Positions 11,725 to 20,512 are shown, numbered from the stretch's first letter. The stretch is DNA of 25,956 nt from Oscillospiraceae bacterium (GCA_009776905.1 WRMX01000022.1:451-26406); one strand, 5' to 3'. Notes: generated by a model from the sequence alone, not told the origin. Translations and numbers: made by a program.

Positions 11725-14700
11725 TCCTCTTCCTCCTCTTTTTCATCTTCATTATCTACAACTCTAACTCTCTTAGCTCCGTCAAAGCCAAACAAGCCGT
11801 CATAATCCGCGCCCTCTTCCATGTCTCCCTCCACATCGATGAGATCATCGTCATCGTCTTCGTCATCGTCGGCGAACAAGTCCTCCCCGTCAATCTCCTC
11901 GATAGAATACCCGCTCGCGGCAAACTCGTCGTCCGCTCCCTTATAATAGCTCCTGTCGCGGCCGGCGTCCCCGGAATCGGTATCCTCCTCGCCCTTCAAG
12001 TCGACCTTCATGCCGTTCTCGTCCAGGACGCGGACATCGAGGCAGAGCGACTGGAGCTCCTTGACGAGGACCTTGAAGGATTCCGGCACGCCCGGCTTTG
12101 GAATGTTGTTCCCCTTGACGATGGCCTCATATGTCCTCACCCTGCCCGTCACGTCGTCGGACTTGACGGTGAGGATCTCCTGCAGCGTGTACGCCGCTCC
12201 ATACGCCTCCAGGGCCCATACCTCCATCTCTCCGAAGCGCTGCCCTCCGAACTGCGCCTTGCCGCCGAGCGGCTGCTGCGTGACCAGGCTATACGGCCCG
12301 GTGGAGCGCGCGTGGATCTTGTCGTCCACGAGATGGTGAAGCTTCATGAAGTAGACATAACCGACGGTCACGGGGCTGTCGAACGGCTCGCCCGTCCGCC
12401 CGTCGTGCAGGACGCTCTTCCCATCCTCGCTGAGCCCCGCGTCGCGCAGGGTGTCCCAGATGTCCTGCTCGTTGGCGCCGTTGAAAATGGGGGTCGCGAC
12501 CTTCCATCCGAGCGTCTTGGCGGCATAGCCGAGGTGGACCTCCAGCACCTGCCCGATGTTCATTCGGGAAGGCACGCCCAGCGGGTTCAAGACGATGTCG
12601 AGCGGAGTCCCGTCCGGCATGTATGGCATGTCCTCCTGCGGCAGGATGCGCGAAACGACGCCCTTGTTGCCGTGGCGCCCCGCCATCTTGTCGCCCACGC
12701 TGATCTTCCTCTTATGCGCGACGTAGCACCTGACGACCATGTTCACGCCGGGGCTGAGCTCGTCGCCGTTCTCCCTTGTGAACACCTTGACGTCGACAAC
12801 GATGCCGCTCTCGCCGTGCGGAACCTTCAGAGAAGTGTCCCTGACCTCGCGCGCCTTTTCGCCGAATATGGCGCGCAGCAGGCGCTCCTCCGCCGTGAGG
12901 TCTGTTTCGCCCTTTGGCGTAACCTTCCCGACCAGTATGTCGCCCGCGGTAACTTCCGCGCCAATGCTGATGATGCCGCGCTCGTCGAGGTAGCGCAGCG
13001 CGTCGTCGCCGACTCCGGGAATATCGCGAGTGATGTCCTCCGGGCCGAGCTTCGTGTCGCGCGCGTCAATCTCATGCTCCTCGATGTGGATCGACGTGAA
13101 CACGTCGTCCATGGCGAGGCGCTCATTTATGAGGATGGCGTCCTCGTAGTTATACCCCTCCCAGGTCATAAACCCGACGAGGATGTTCTTGCCTAGAGAA
13201 ATCTCGCCCTCGAACGTCGAAGGCCCGTCCGCGATGATGTCGCCCTTGCGCACGACGTCGCCGGCGGAAACTATGGGCCTCTGGTTCGTGCACGTGCCTT
13301 GGTTGCTCCGCGTAAATTTCGTCAGCATATGGTCGCGCGTGCCGATATAGTCGTATTTCATCGTTATCCGCGTCGACGAGACATATTCAACGACTCCATC
13401 CTCCAACGCGGACAGGACCACCGTCGAATCGACGGCGCATTTGTGCTCGATGCCCGTCGCGACAATTGGCGCCTCGGAAATGAGCAGCGGCACCGCCTGG
13501 CGCTGCATGTTCGCGCCCATGAGAGCGCGGTTCGCGTCGTCGTTCTCCAGGAACGGGATCATCGCCGTGGCGATGGAAACCATCATGCTGGGCGAAATAT
13601 CGACATAATCGATCCTGTCCCTGTCCGTCTCGATGATCTCGTCGCGGTGGCGGCAGGTGATGCGCTCGTTGACAAGGCAGCCATCGTCGTCGACGGGCTC
13701 CGTCGCCTGCGCGATGATGAACTGGTCCTCCATGTCCGCCGTGAGGTATTCGACTTCGTCCGAAACCTTGAAAGTCTTTTTGTCGACCTTGCGGAACGGG
13801 GCTACCATGAATCCATATTCGTTGACCCTCGCATAAGAAGCGAGGTATGAAATCAAGCCGATGTTCGGGCCTTCAGGCGTCTCGATCGGACACATGCGCC
13901 CATAGTGGCTGTAATGCACGTCGCGGACGTCGAAACTCGCGCGCTCGCGCGACAAGCCCCCCGGCCCGAGCGCGGAAAGCCTGCGCTTGTGCGTGAGCTC
14001 GGCGAGCGGATTCGTCTGGTCCATGAACTGCGAAAGCGGTGACGAACCGAAAAACTCCTTGATGGCGGCCGTCACGGGTCTGATGTTGATCAAGGACTGC
14101 GGCGTGATTATGTCGAGGTCCTGCAACGTCATGCGCTCGCGTATGACACGCTCCATGCGCGAAAAGCCGACGCGGAACTGGTTTTGCAGCAGCTCGCCGA
14201 CGCTCCTCATGCGGCGGTTGCCCAAATGGTCGATGTCGTCAGGCTCGCCCACGCCGTGCGCGATGCAGTTCATATAGTTGACGGACGCGAAAATATCGTC
14301 CGGAATGAGATGCTTCGGGATCAAAATGTCGAGATTGTCGGAAATGGCCTCCTTCAGCTCGTCGCCCTCGTATTTCTCGAGCAAATCGCGCAGAATGATG
14401 AAGCGCACCTTCTCCTTGATGCCAAACTCGGCCTCGGGGTCGAAATCCACAAACCCTGCCAGATCGACCATGCCGTTGGAAAAAACCTTGACCTCACGGC
14501 CGTCGGCAACGATGAACGCATCGTTGACGCCGCGCGCGTCCAGCTCCTCCGCGCGAGCGCGCGATAGAACTTCGCCGGCCTCGGCGATGATCTCGCCGGT
14601 CAACGGGTCCGCGACGGGGCGCGCGAGCTCATAGCCGCTGATGCGCGACCAAATGGCCAGCTTTTTGTTGAATTTATAACGCCCGACCTTCGAGATGTCA

Positions 14701-15554
14701 TAACGCCTCGGGTCGAAGAAAAGGTTGGTCAGCAGCGCCTGCGCGCTGTCCACCGTCGGCGGGTCGCCCGGCCTGAGCCTTTTATACAGCTCTATCAGCG
14801 CGTCTTCATAAGACATGCACGTGTCTTTTTCCAGCGTCGCCGCAATCCGCTCGTCATCGCCGAATATTTCCATCAGTTGCGCGTCCTTCTCCGCTCCCTG
14901 CTCCGCGCCAGAAACCGAAAGGAACGAATACGGGCTCTCGTTCGGCCTTCCGACTGCGCGCAATAGCCAGGTCACGGGCAGCTTGCGGTTTTTGTCGACG
15001 CGGACGTAGAAGCCGTCGGAAATGTCGGTCTCGTATTCCAGCCACGCCCCGCGATAAGGGATGAGCGTTGCTGCATAGATCGTGACGGCGGTCTTGATGT
15101 CCACCTTCTTCTCGAAATAAACGCTCGGCGAACGAATGATCTGCGACACGACGACGCGCTCGGCGCCATTGATGATGAACGTGCCCGCGTTCGTCATGAT
15201 GGGGAAATCCCCCATGAAAATTTCCTGCTCCTTTATCTCCTCGGTCTCTTTGTTGCGCAGGCGGACGCTCACTTTGATGGGCGCCGCATAGGTCGCGTCC
15301 CTGGTCTTGCATTCTTCGACGGAATACTTGGGATTCTCGTTCATGTTGTAGTCGATGAACGTCAGCTCGAGGTTGCCTGTGTGGTCGGTGATTGCCGCGA
15401 CGTCGCGGAACACCTCGCGCAGGCCGGTGTCAAGGAACCATTGGTACGACGTTTGCTGGACCTCCAGCAGGTTTGGCATTTCCTGGATTTCCTTAGTCTT
15501 TGCATAGCTTTTACGCAGTGTTTTGCCGTATAGAACATCATGCGGTTTCGGCAT
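11721..15554 (-). CDS. rpoB: DNA-directed RNA polymerase subunit beta
   Basis: The beta subunit forms the other half of the RNA polymerase cleft. It has 1277 residues from the ATG (MPKPHDVLYGKTLRKSYAKT); a GTG three codons earlier is rejected because it touches the AAGGAG site, which lies 8 nt from the ATG. The rifampicin region (about 500-535: SPLSQFMDQTNPLAEL then THKRRLSALGPGG) has the drug-sensitive residues, with a proline where E. coli has Gln510. Conserved PIETPEGPNIGLI and GDKMAGRHGNKG are intact. The last 100 residues are unusually acidic, with a run of ten D/E residues and an EDEKEEEEE end. It starts its operon directly, without rplJ or rplL upstream. Confidence 0.98.
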
Positions 15555-15616
15555 TTGCTCCACTCCTTATATGAAATGATACGCCCGGGTGGGTGGTAAT
15601 ATATTTCGTTTCAGTG

Positions 15617-15646
15617 TTGACAATAAAGATGCAGCTATGATACAAT
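15617..15646 (+). promoter_or_regulatory. Plus-strand promoter inside the rpoB leader
   Basis: TTGACA (15617-15622), 18 nt, TACAAT (15641-15646), with an extended -10 TG one base before the -10 box. The predicted start is near 15653. It points away from rpoB and is followed at once by an intrinsic terminator, well before the separate consensus promoter of the next gene. Confidence 0.65.
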
Positions 15647-15652
15647 ACTTGC

Positions 15653-15683
15653 GGTGAGAGTGTCGCGACTCTCCCCTTTTTTT
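15653..15683 (+). ncRNA. Predicted ultra-short RNA (~31 nt) made of an intrinsic terminator hairpin
   Basis: From the predicted start the RNA would be a GAGAGT/ACTCTC stem (with two outer G-C pairs past a mismatch) around a GTCGCG loop, ending in seven Ts (15677-15683). It is antisense to the first part of the rpoB leader. It could be a real tiny RNA, an attenuator or insulator that blocks transcription into the divergent operon, or a chance pairing of signals. Promoter and terminator are seen in the sequence; the transcript itself is inferred. Confidence 0.45.
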
Positions 15684-15696
15684 GTCGCAACAATAC

Positions 15697-15726
15697 ATAG
15701 TAACATAGCGGCACCGCCGGAGTCAA
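15697..15726 (-). promoter_or_regulatory. rpoB-rpoC promoter
   Basis: Minus strand: TTGACT (15721-15726), 18 nt, TACTAT (15697-15702). The start near 15690 gives a leader of about 136 nt to the ATG at 15554. The leader contains a seven-A run, a GAGAGT/ACTCTC hairpin and possible outer TTGCG/CGCAA pairing (15650-15690). Confidence 0.6.
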
Positions 15727-15756
15727 GTGTGAAAATATACAATAATACGATGAATA

Positions 15757-15785
15757 TTGACACAATTCATGAAAATAATTATAAT
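15757..15785 (+). promoter_or_regulatory. Consensus promoter of the DUF4125-TPR-DUF4037 operon
   Basis: TTGACA (15757-15762), 17 nt, TATAAT (15780-15785): a perfect sigma-A consensus. The start near 15792 gives a 34-nt leader to the ATG at 15826 and rules out the in-frame upstream start codons, which lie in the promoter. Confidence 0.88.
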
Positions 15786-15825
15786 GAGCATGGAAACTGA
15801 TAACAGAAACAAAGGAATGATGAAA

Positions 15826-16503
15826 ATGGACACCAATCAAGCGATCACAGAAAAAATCATAGCAACGGAATGGGAAATGTTCATTGCCGTCAATGAAGGC
15901 GAGGAACGCGCGAGCTGCCAGGAAGATGCCGAAACTTTCGGAGGCATGCGCAGGGCCCAATACGATGCATGGTCGGACGAGACCAGGCAAGCCTATCTGG
16001 ACGACCTTGAGGCCGCGAAGCAAGCCGGACGCAACCTTGTCGAAGAAAAGTACATTCACATGATGCAAACGACGGAACCGTCGAAATACGAAGCGCTCCT
16101 TCCCAGGGTCAAGCTGCCCACGGAGGCCGCGCTCTCGCTCGCGAAGGACGTCTCCGACATGCTGCTGGAGCAGACGCGGCTGCTTTTCGAGGACTACCCC
16201 TATGTGTCCGGGCACGGGCGGCCGCTGTATTCGGAGCTGGATTATGGGTACACCTCCGTCGAGACATACCAGCTCTGCGAGCTCTACACATATTCCGAGG
16301 CGACGTTGGCGGCATTGAAAAAGCACATACGCGCGCTGGCGGATGCCGGAGGGTCCCTCGCGCGCATGATCCTCGAGAACACCGTACGCTATTACGGCTA
16401 CGAGTCGCTTGACACGGCGGAGGCCGCGACGAAGGCCCGCGTAGACAAACTTGGCATCCAGGTGTCGTTTGGCTGTTGCGCCGACGAAGAATGCGAGCTG
16501 TAG
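15826..16503 (+). CDS. DUF4125-family protein
   Basis: A 225-residue soluble protein that I recognise as DUF4125-like, a family without known function. Conserved-looking blocks are EWEMF (15-19), GEERASCQ (25-32), MRRAQYDAW (41-49), EEKYIHMM, SGHGRPLYS and the C-terminal FGCCADEECEL, whose cysteines 217, 218 and 223 with C31 could bind a metal; that is inference. It is mostly alpha-helical by eye, with no signal peptide or membrane segment. The ATG at 15826 is chosen because AAAGGA lies 9 nt upstream and the promoter excludes earlier starts. It is first in an operon with a TPR protein and a DUF4037 protein, a grouping I remember from other Firmicutes, so the three probably work together. Confidence 0.78.
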   Translation: MDTNQAITEKIIATEWEMFIAVNEGEERASCQEDAETFGGMRRAQYDAWSDETRQAYLDDLEAAKQAGRNLVEEKYIHMMQTTEPSKYEALLPRVKLPTEAALSLAKDVSDMLLEQTRLLFEDYPYVSGHGRPLYSELDYGYTSVETYQLCELYTYSEATLAALKKHIRALADAGGSLARMILENTVRYYGYESLDTAEAATKARVDKLGIQVSFGCCADEECEL

Positions 16504-16528
16504 CGCCTTGACATCCGCATGGTAATAA

Positions 16529-16591
16529 TTCACGCCCCATGTGGCAAGGGCGTGAACAGCAGACAGCATGGGGCGACGGGCGCATCGCCCC
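16529..16591. repeat. Two hairpins in the DUF4125-TPR spacer
   Basis: TTCACGCCC (16529-16537) pairs with GGGCGTGAA (16548-16556); the same stem is at 2735-2757. A second stem, GGGGCGA (16570-16576) with TCGCCCC (16585-16591), follows. Neither has a U tract. They may trim expression of the downstream genes, but they look like inserted repeat elements. Confidence 0.6.
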
Positions 16592-16620
16592 GCCCCAGCC
16601 TGCGAAAGGACTGATTCAAA

Positions 16621-17532
16621 ATGAACGAATTTTACGATAAGCTCGACGAGCTCTATGCCGCGGGCGACCTTGGCGCCGTCGAAGCATTCATGCGAAGCAC
16701 GATCGACGACACCGACGAAAACAGTGCCATCCGCGCCGGCCTTTACAACGAACTCGCAGGCTTCTACAGAGGCGTGAGCAGATTTGCCGAGTCGGAAAGC
16801 GTGTTCAAGCAGTCGCTCGGAATATTCGAGTCCATCGGCATGGGCGCCACTCCGGAATTCGCGACAGTCCTGCTGAACCTCGCCGGCTTATACCGCATAA
16901 TGGGCGACGCGGACAAAGCAATCGAATTATTCATCGACGCGAAAAAAAAGCTCGAAGACGCCGAAGCGTCCGAAAGCTACGCCTACATCAGCGTCCTCAA
17001 CAACCTGGCGCTCGCCTATCAAGCGAGGCTCGAGCTCGTACCCGCGCTCGAATACGCCGGGCGCGCGCTCGAGCTCATGCGAGCCGGCGGTGGAGGCGGC
17101 CACGAAATTGCGTCGTCGCTCAACAATCTGGCATCCATACGCTTCCAGCTCGGCGAGCTCGACGCCGCCGATACGCTGATTTCAGAGGCCCTGCAGATAT
17201 ATGATGGCATGGACGAGCCCGACGTCCACCACGCGGCCGCGCTGGCGACGAAAGCGGCGATCATGTGTAGGCTGGGGGACTATAAAGGAGCGCTTCAGGG
17301 GTTTCAACAAGCGCTGGGGCTGACAAGGCGGTTCTTTGGCGAAAACATCGAATATGCCATATGCAGGCGCAACACGTCGGAAGTCTTCGAGCTGCTGGGC
17401 GACGTGCCCTCGGCGATTGAGGAGCTGTCCGATGCCGTTCGCATAATGGAGCAGATCAGGGGCAGCGACCACCCGTCGGTCACGGACGCCAAGGCGAAGC
17501 TGGCGAAGCTGCGCGACGGTGCACGCGCATGA
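16621..17532 (+). CDS. Tetratricopeptide repeat protein
   Basis: A 303-residue protein made almost wholly of TPR helix pairs, about six repeats from residue 38 to 290 (for example TVLLNLAGLYRIMGDADKAI, SVLNNLALAYQARLELVPAL, SSLNNLASIRFQLGELDAAD). This is the kinesin-light-chain-like TPR type with repeats of about 42 residues, a scaffold for protein binding. There is no signal peptide or other domain. The start ATG has AAAGGA 10 nt upstream. It lies between the DUF4125 and DUF4037 genes and most likely bridges or regulates their products. Its stop overlaps a small reading frame and duplicated DNA (17518-17618). Confidence 0.88.
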   Translation: MNEFYDKLDELYAAGDLGAVEAFMRSTIDDTDENSAIRAGLYNELAGFYRGVSRFAESESVFKQSLGIFESIGMGATPEFATVLLNLAGLYRIMGDADKAIELFIDAKKKLEDAEASESYAYISVLNNLALAYQARLELVPALEYAGRALELMRAGGGGGHEIASSLNNLASIRFQLGELDAADTLISEALQIYDGMDEPDVHHAAALATKAAIMCRLGDYKGALQGFQQALGLTRRFFGENIEYAICRRNTSEVFELLGDVPSAIEELSDAVRIMEQIRGSDHPSVTDAKAKLAKLRDGARA

Positions 17533-17612
17533 ACGGGCAAAACCGTCAAGCCCCGTCGCCATCTTGGGCACAGCGAAGGATCACCGTCATACAAGGAGGT
17601 GCCCGCGCATGA
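17529..17612 (+). other. Possible 27-codon linker ORF created by an 80-bp duplication
   Basis: ATG at 17529 overlaps the TPR stop (ATGA), and the frame ends in a TGA that overlaps the DUF4037 ATG at 17609 in the same way. The junction GGTGC(A/C)CGCGCATGAACG (21 nt with 20 matches over its full length) occurs at 17518 and 17598. The peptide (MNGQNRQAPSPSWAQRR...) has no recognisable motif and no good ribosome binding site. I read it as a by-product of a duplication that separated two formerly overlapping genes, perhaps still passing ribosomes along. Confidence 0.4.
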
Positions 17613-18547
17613 ACGGGCTGCAACTGAGCCGCGAATACTACGCCAACACCGCAGAGCCGTCGCTCAAGCGCGAATTCCCGGACATATACCCGCGCCTTGC
17701 AGCGGGGCTCGCCGGGAACGGCTCCGAATGCTTCGGATATGACGACGAAATATCTCGCGACCACGACTGGGGCATCGACTTCTACATATGGTCACTGGAA
17801 CAAGACAAAGATCGCATTCCATCTCTTACCGATTGGAAGCGCGATCTTTTTGACAAACACCCCCCGCAGCATGCGCGCGAGCGGTCGGATTACGGAGCGC
17901 GGATAGCCGTCATGTCATGCGGGGAATTCTACTCGAGCCTCATCGGGGCGCCTAACGGCCCGACGACGATCAACGAATACCTTCGCGCTCCCGAGGAGAA
18001 TTTCGCCATGGCGACTAACGGCGCAGTTTTCTACGATGGCCCCGGCGAGTTTTCGAAAACACGCAGCCTTCTGTTGGAATACTTCCCGGAGGATATTAGA
18101 AGAAAGCGAATCGCTGCCAAGTGCATGGCGCTGGCGCAGACCGGCCAATACAACCATTCGCGCGTTGCGAGGAGGCGCGACTGGGTGACGCTGCGCACCG
18201 TGCTCTCCCGCTTCACGGACAGCGCGATTGCTATGGCATTCCTTCTCAACAGAGCATACAGACCGTATTATAAATGGGCTTACAAGGCATTGGAGGCCTT
18301 GCCGATTTTAGGCGCGGAGACCGGGCGTCTGTTGCTGCTTATCGCAGAAGCGGGAGCATTCGACGATGTCGCGTTCGGCGCGCGGGAATGTTATATCGAG
18401 GAGCTGTGCGCTCTATTCGCAGAGGAGCTCAGGGCGCAAGGCCTGTCGTCATCGCGCGAATCGTTCCTCGTCGCACATGGAGAAGAGGCAATGTCACTCA
18501 TAGAGGACAAGCTCCTGCGCTCGCTCCCCGCGCAATATGAGATATGA
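17609..18547 (+). CDS. DUF4037-family protein with nucleotidyltransferase fold
   Basis: A 312-residue protein matching the DUF4037 pattern as I know it. The N-terminal segment NGSECFGYDDEISRDHDWG (37-55) holds the G-S motif (38-39) of nucleotidyltransferases, and D51, D53 and D57 are candidates for the metal-binding acidic residues. The C-terminal half is helical and may form a substrate- or nucleic-acid-binding domain. The substrate is unknown. The start is set by AAGGAGGT 8 nt upstream and the conserved N-terminus; an upstream in-frame ATG at 17519 would add 30 unrelated residues from within the TPR gene. It is the third gene of the operon; no clear terminator follows. Confidence 0.78.
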   Translation: MNGLQLSREYYANTAEPSLKREFPDIYPRLAAGLAGNGSECFGYDDEISRDHDWGIDFYIWSLEQDKDRIPSLTDWKRDLFDKHPPQHARERSDYGARIAVMSCGEFYSSLIGAPNGPTTINEYLRAPEENFAMATNGAVFYDGPGEFSKTRSLLLEYFPEDIRRKRIAAKCMALAQTGQYNHSRVARRRDWVTLRTVLSRFTDSAIAMAFLLNRAYRPYYKWAYKALEALPILGAETGRLLLLIAEAGAFDDVAFGARECYIEELCALFAEELRAQGLSSSRESFLVAHGEEAMSLIEDKLLRSLPAQYEI

Positions 18548-18631
18548 GCGCATCAACCAATTGATCGACCCCTGCGTTTCCAGGCCAGTATATCAGTGGT
18601 CTCGAACCATCGCTCTGATCCAAATCTATGT

Positions 18632-19051
18632 TCAAGTAGCACGTTCAGTAAAGAGTCTTATCGATTCCTTCACATCAAGCGTGTGGAAGCCTTCATACAG
18701 CATATACGCTTTTTCAACTGGTGCGATCTCGATGATTTTGCTGCTGGATACACCCATCCATGCCCAATAGCGATATGTGTACCCAAGCCAGTAGAGAGCT
18801 TCCGTAGACCTTTTTCGTTTGATTGGCAGCACGGTTGTAATTTCCAGAAAATACTCGCCCAGCTGCTTAGTCCCTGTGTTGTGGAAGGACGACACCTTTT
18901 TGTCCATTTGAGCAGCGACTTCCCCGGTCATGAACTTCTCCACAAAGTCAAACGCATCGCACCCATAAGCAATCTGGCATTCTTCGAATAGGGTTGCCTG
19001 ATTCTCGCACACAGCTAATTCAAAGCCGGTCAACTCCTTATCCCAATCCAT
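18632..19051 (-). CDS. Small protein resembling partners of DUF3990-type toxins (candidate antitoxin)
   Basis: A 139-residue soluble protein. Segments such as FVEKFMTGEVAAQMD (about 36-50), EALYWLGYTYRYWAW (about 84-98) and LYEGFHTLDVKESI (about 118-131) resemble short proteins I recall beside DUF3990 (ADP-ribosyltransferase-like) genes in gut bacteria; this is from memory and uncertain. GAAGGAG lies upstream of the ATG. It is transcribed from the promoter at 19269-19297 behind a broken reading frame, toward the DUF4037 operon. Its base composition looks more AT-rich than its neighbours, which suggests horizontal acquisition. It may be an orphan antitoxin left after decay of its toxin. Confidence 0.55.
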   Translation of the reverse strand: MDWDKELTGFELAVCENQATLFEECQIAYGCDAFDFVEKFMTGEVAAQMDKKVSSFHNTGTKQLGEYFLEITTVLPIKRKRSTEALYWLGYTYRYWAWMGVSSSKIIEIAPVEKAYMLYEGFHTLDVKESIRLFTERAT

Positions 19052-19057
19052 CAGCGG

Positions 19058-19248
19058 TCACACTCCTTCCAAAAAACTCCTCAGATCTTTACTCATTGGC
19101 TGTCCCGCAGAGGTCCAATCATCCACAATGTCAGCAAAAAACCTGCCCTCGAAGCTATGGTCACCTTTGCCGTGCTGTCCTTTTCATGCTTCCATCGGGG
19201 GTGTTCCACCACCTGCTCTGAGGCATGGAATAATGTCAAGTCATTCAT
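19058..19248 (-). pseudogene. Frameshifted remnant of a small gene, possibly DUF3990-like
   Basis: It starts at an ATG with GGAG 9 nt upstream and opens MNDLTLFHASEQVVEHPRW, like the start of DUF3990 proteins (LYHGS...VVE.P). That frame ends after 51 residues at 19093. A second frame, ending at 19058, reads KGDHSFEGRFFADIVDDW and MSKDLRSFLEGV, which looks like coding sequence. A single-base frameshift near 19165 would join them, giving about 63 residues, much shorter than a whole DUF3990 protein, so an internal deletion is also likely. The DUF3990 link is tentative. Confidence 0.45.
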
Positions 19249-19268
19249 AATCACCATCTCCTGTCGTG

Positions 19269-19297
19269 ATTATACTTTGAAGTGACGGTAATTGCAA
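19269..19297 (-). promoter_or_regulatory. Promoter of the toxin-antitoxin-like remnant
   Basis: Minus strand: TTGCAA (19292-19297), 17 nt, TATAAT (19269-19274); start near 19262, 14 nt before the first ATG. The promoter is intact even though the first gene is broken. Confidence 0.78.
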
Positions 19298-19355
19298 GTG
19301 GCGAGGGTGGCAAACACGGCAAACAAGCCTAACAGCGGGCGGCTGCTACATATCA

Positions 19356-19532
19356 TAGTAACTGGCGAACTCACAACGCATCAAAAACAAGATAATTTGC
19401 TCCGTCAGTTACTATCGCCGCACGAAGCGCGGTGCGCAGCGTAGCTGCGTGAGGGACAAGCGAGTAGGGCGGATTCATTCCGCCCGTGAACGAGCTGTCC
19501 CGATGGGTTGTGGGGGTGAAACCCCCACGTTA
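19356..19532 (+). repeat. Mosaic dispersed repeat, copy 2
   Basis: Core TAGTAACTGG...TCAGTTACTA (19356-19415), then CGAAGCGCGGTGCGC, a 30-nt module (19442-19471) identical to the reverse complement of 23865-23894, a GGGCGGATTCATTCCGCCC hairpin, CGAGCTGTCCCGATGGG (also at 23791-23807 inverted) and a TGGGGGTGAAACCCCCA hairpin. With the flanking DNA it fills the 420 bp between the broken gene and the ParB-like gene; no protein is encoded. Confidence 0.8.
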
Positions 19533-19550
19533 TAGAAAACGGACAGCGCA

Positions 19551-19590
19551 AAGAAAGCAGGAGCCTCAGAAATGAGGTCCCTGCTTTCTT
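19551..19590 (-). terminator. Bidirectional intrinsic terminator downstream of the ParB-like gene
   Basis: AAGAAAGCAGG (19551-19561) pairs with 19580-19590, with an inner CCTCA/TGAGG stem and a GAAA loop. T-rich ends exist on both strands. It is about 80 bp past the ParB-like stop on the minus strand. Confidence 0.75.
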
Positions 19591-19669
19591 TTGGGAACAT
19601 GGCCGGGGCATCAACTGAGCATCAGAATCCTCCCGCTGTTCCACGAGTTGGCTGGCCTGTCAGGCGAAA

Positions 19670-20512
19670 CTACAGAAGCACGTACAGTTCCTCCAGCCTG
19701 TCCATGTGCGCCTTCAGCGCCTTTTTAAGCAAGTTGCGGTCGGCCCTCCTCGACACAAGGTTGAGTTCGGAGCGAATATTGGCTTCCGCCTTGGCGACTG
19801 CTGCGCCCAGCTTCTCCAAATCCGCAAGAACGCGCTCGACAGGAGCCGCCTGCCTCGAAAGCGCTGAGGCGGCTGCCTTCTTCTTCTCATATTCGCCGTT
19901 TTCAACGGCTTCCACGAAAGCCTCGATCTCCTTCCTCGGCTTTTCGGAAAACCTTTCCAGCTCCTTTTTGTCTATGCTCACTTCGCCGGAGAGGATGCTC
20001 CTCTTCGCGGCCAGGGACACCTCTCCGATGGAGTTTATCCCTTCGGCGACCTTCGCGTCGCGCCTGATTGTCATTGGCGAAACTTTGTATTTTGCTGCCA
20101 GAAACCCTGCTGTTGACAGGGTTTGAGCTTTGTGTTCATTATGAACACTAACCTCATTGTGTTGATTTTTGCCGGTTTCATTTTTTATGATTTTCTTTTC
20201 CGTCTGATAATGTAGGCCCCTCAAATGGCTCAGCTGCATCGGCGTCAGATTGCGCCGTGACACCTGCATGTTTATAATCCAGATCAGAGCCTCCTCCCTG
20301 GACGAAAACTCCATCTCGACGGTCTCGAACGGTATGTCGTGCTTGAGGCATATCTCGTAGCGGTAGTGCCCGTCCATGAGTATGCCGTTCCATGTGACAA
20401 GCGCCTCCATGCAGCCGTTTTGGATGATGCTGCTTTCAAGCGACTTGTACGTCTCTTCGTCGAGCTTCGGAAGCAGGCTCTGAAATTCTTCGTCTATTAT
20501 TATTGTCTGCAT
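19670..20512 (-). CDS. ParB-like N-terminal-domain DNA-binding protein
   Basis: A 280-residue protein. Residues about 1-90 form a ParB/sulfiredoxin-type domain, with ILMDGHYRYEICLKHDIPFE (about 44-63) in place of the ParB box and EALIWIINMQVSRRNLTPMQ typical of the variants on clostridial mobile elements. A helix-turn-helix (FLAAKYKVSPMTIRRDAKVAEG, about 135-157) follows, and the C-terminal 90 residues look like a charged coiled coil. Start: ATG with AAGGGG 8 nt upstream; the TTG two codons earlier is less well placed. There is no ParA partner or parS-like site nearby, so it is probably a regulator or a relic of a plasmid, phage or integrative element. Confidence 0.78.
   Translation of the reverse strand: MQTIIIDEEFQSLLPKLDEETYKSLESSIIQNGCMEALVTWNGILMDGHYRYEICLKHDIPFETVEMEFSSREEALIWIINMQVSRRNLTPMQLSHLRGLHYQTEKKIIKNETGKNQHNEVSVHNEHKAQTLSTAGFLAAKYKVSPMTIRRDAKVAEGINSIGEVSLAAKRSILSGEVSIDKKELERFSEKPRKEIEAFVEAVENGEYEKKKAAASALSRQAAPVERVLADLEKLGAAVAKAEANIRSELNLVSRRADRNLLKKALKAHMDRLEELYVLL

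Noticed and set aside
15538..16569. 343-codon minus-strand frame across the rpoB start and the DUF4125 gene
   Set aside because: It crosses two divergent promoters and is antisense to the DUF4125 protein, which has its own promoter and ribosome binding site.
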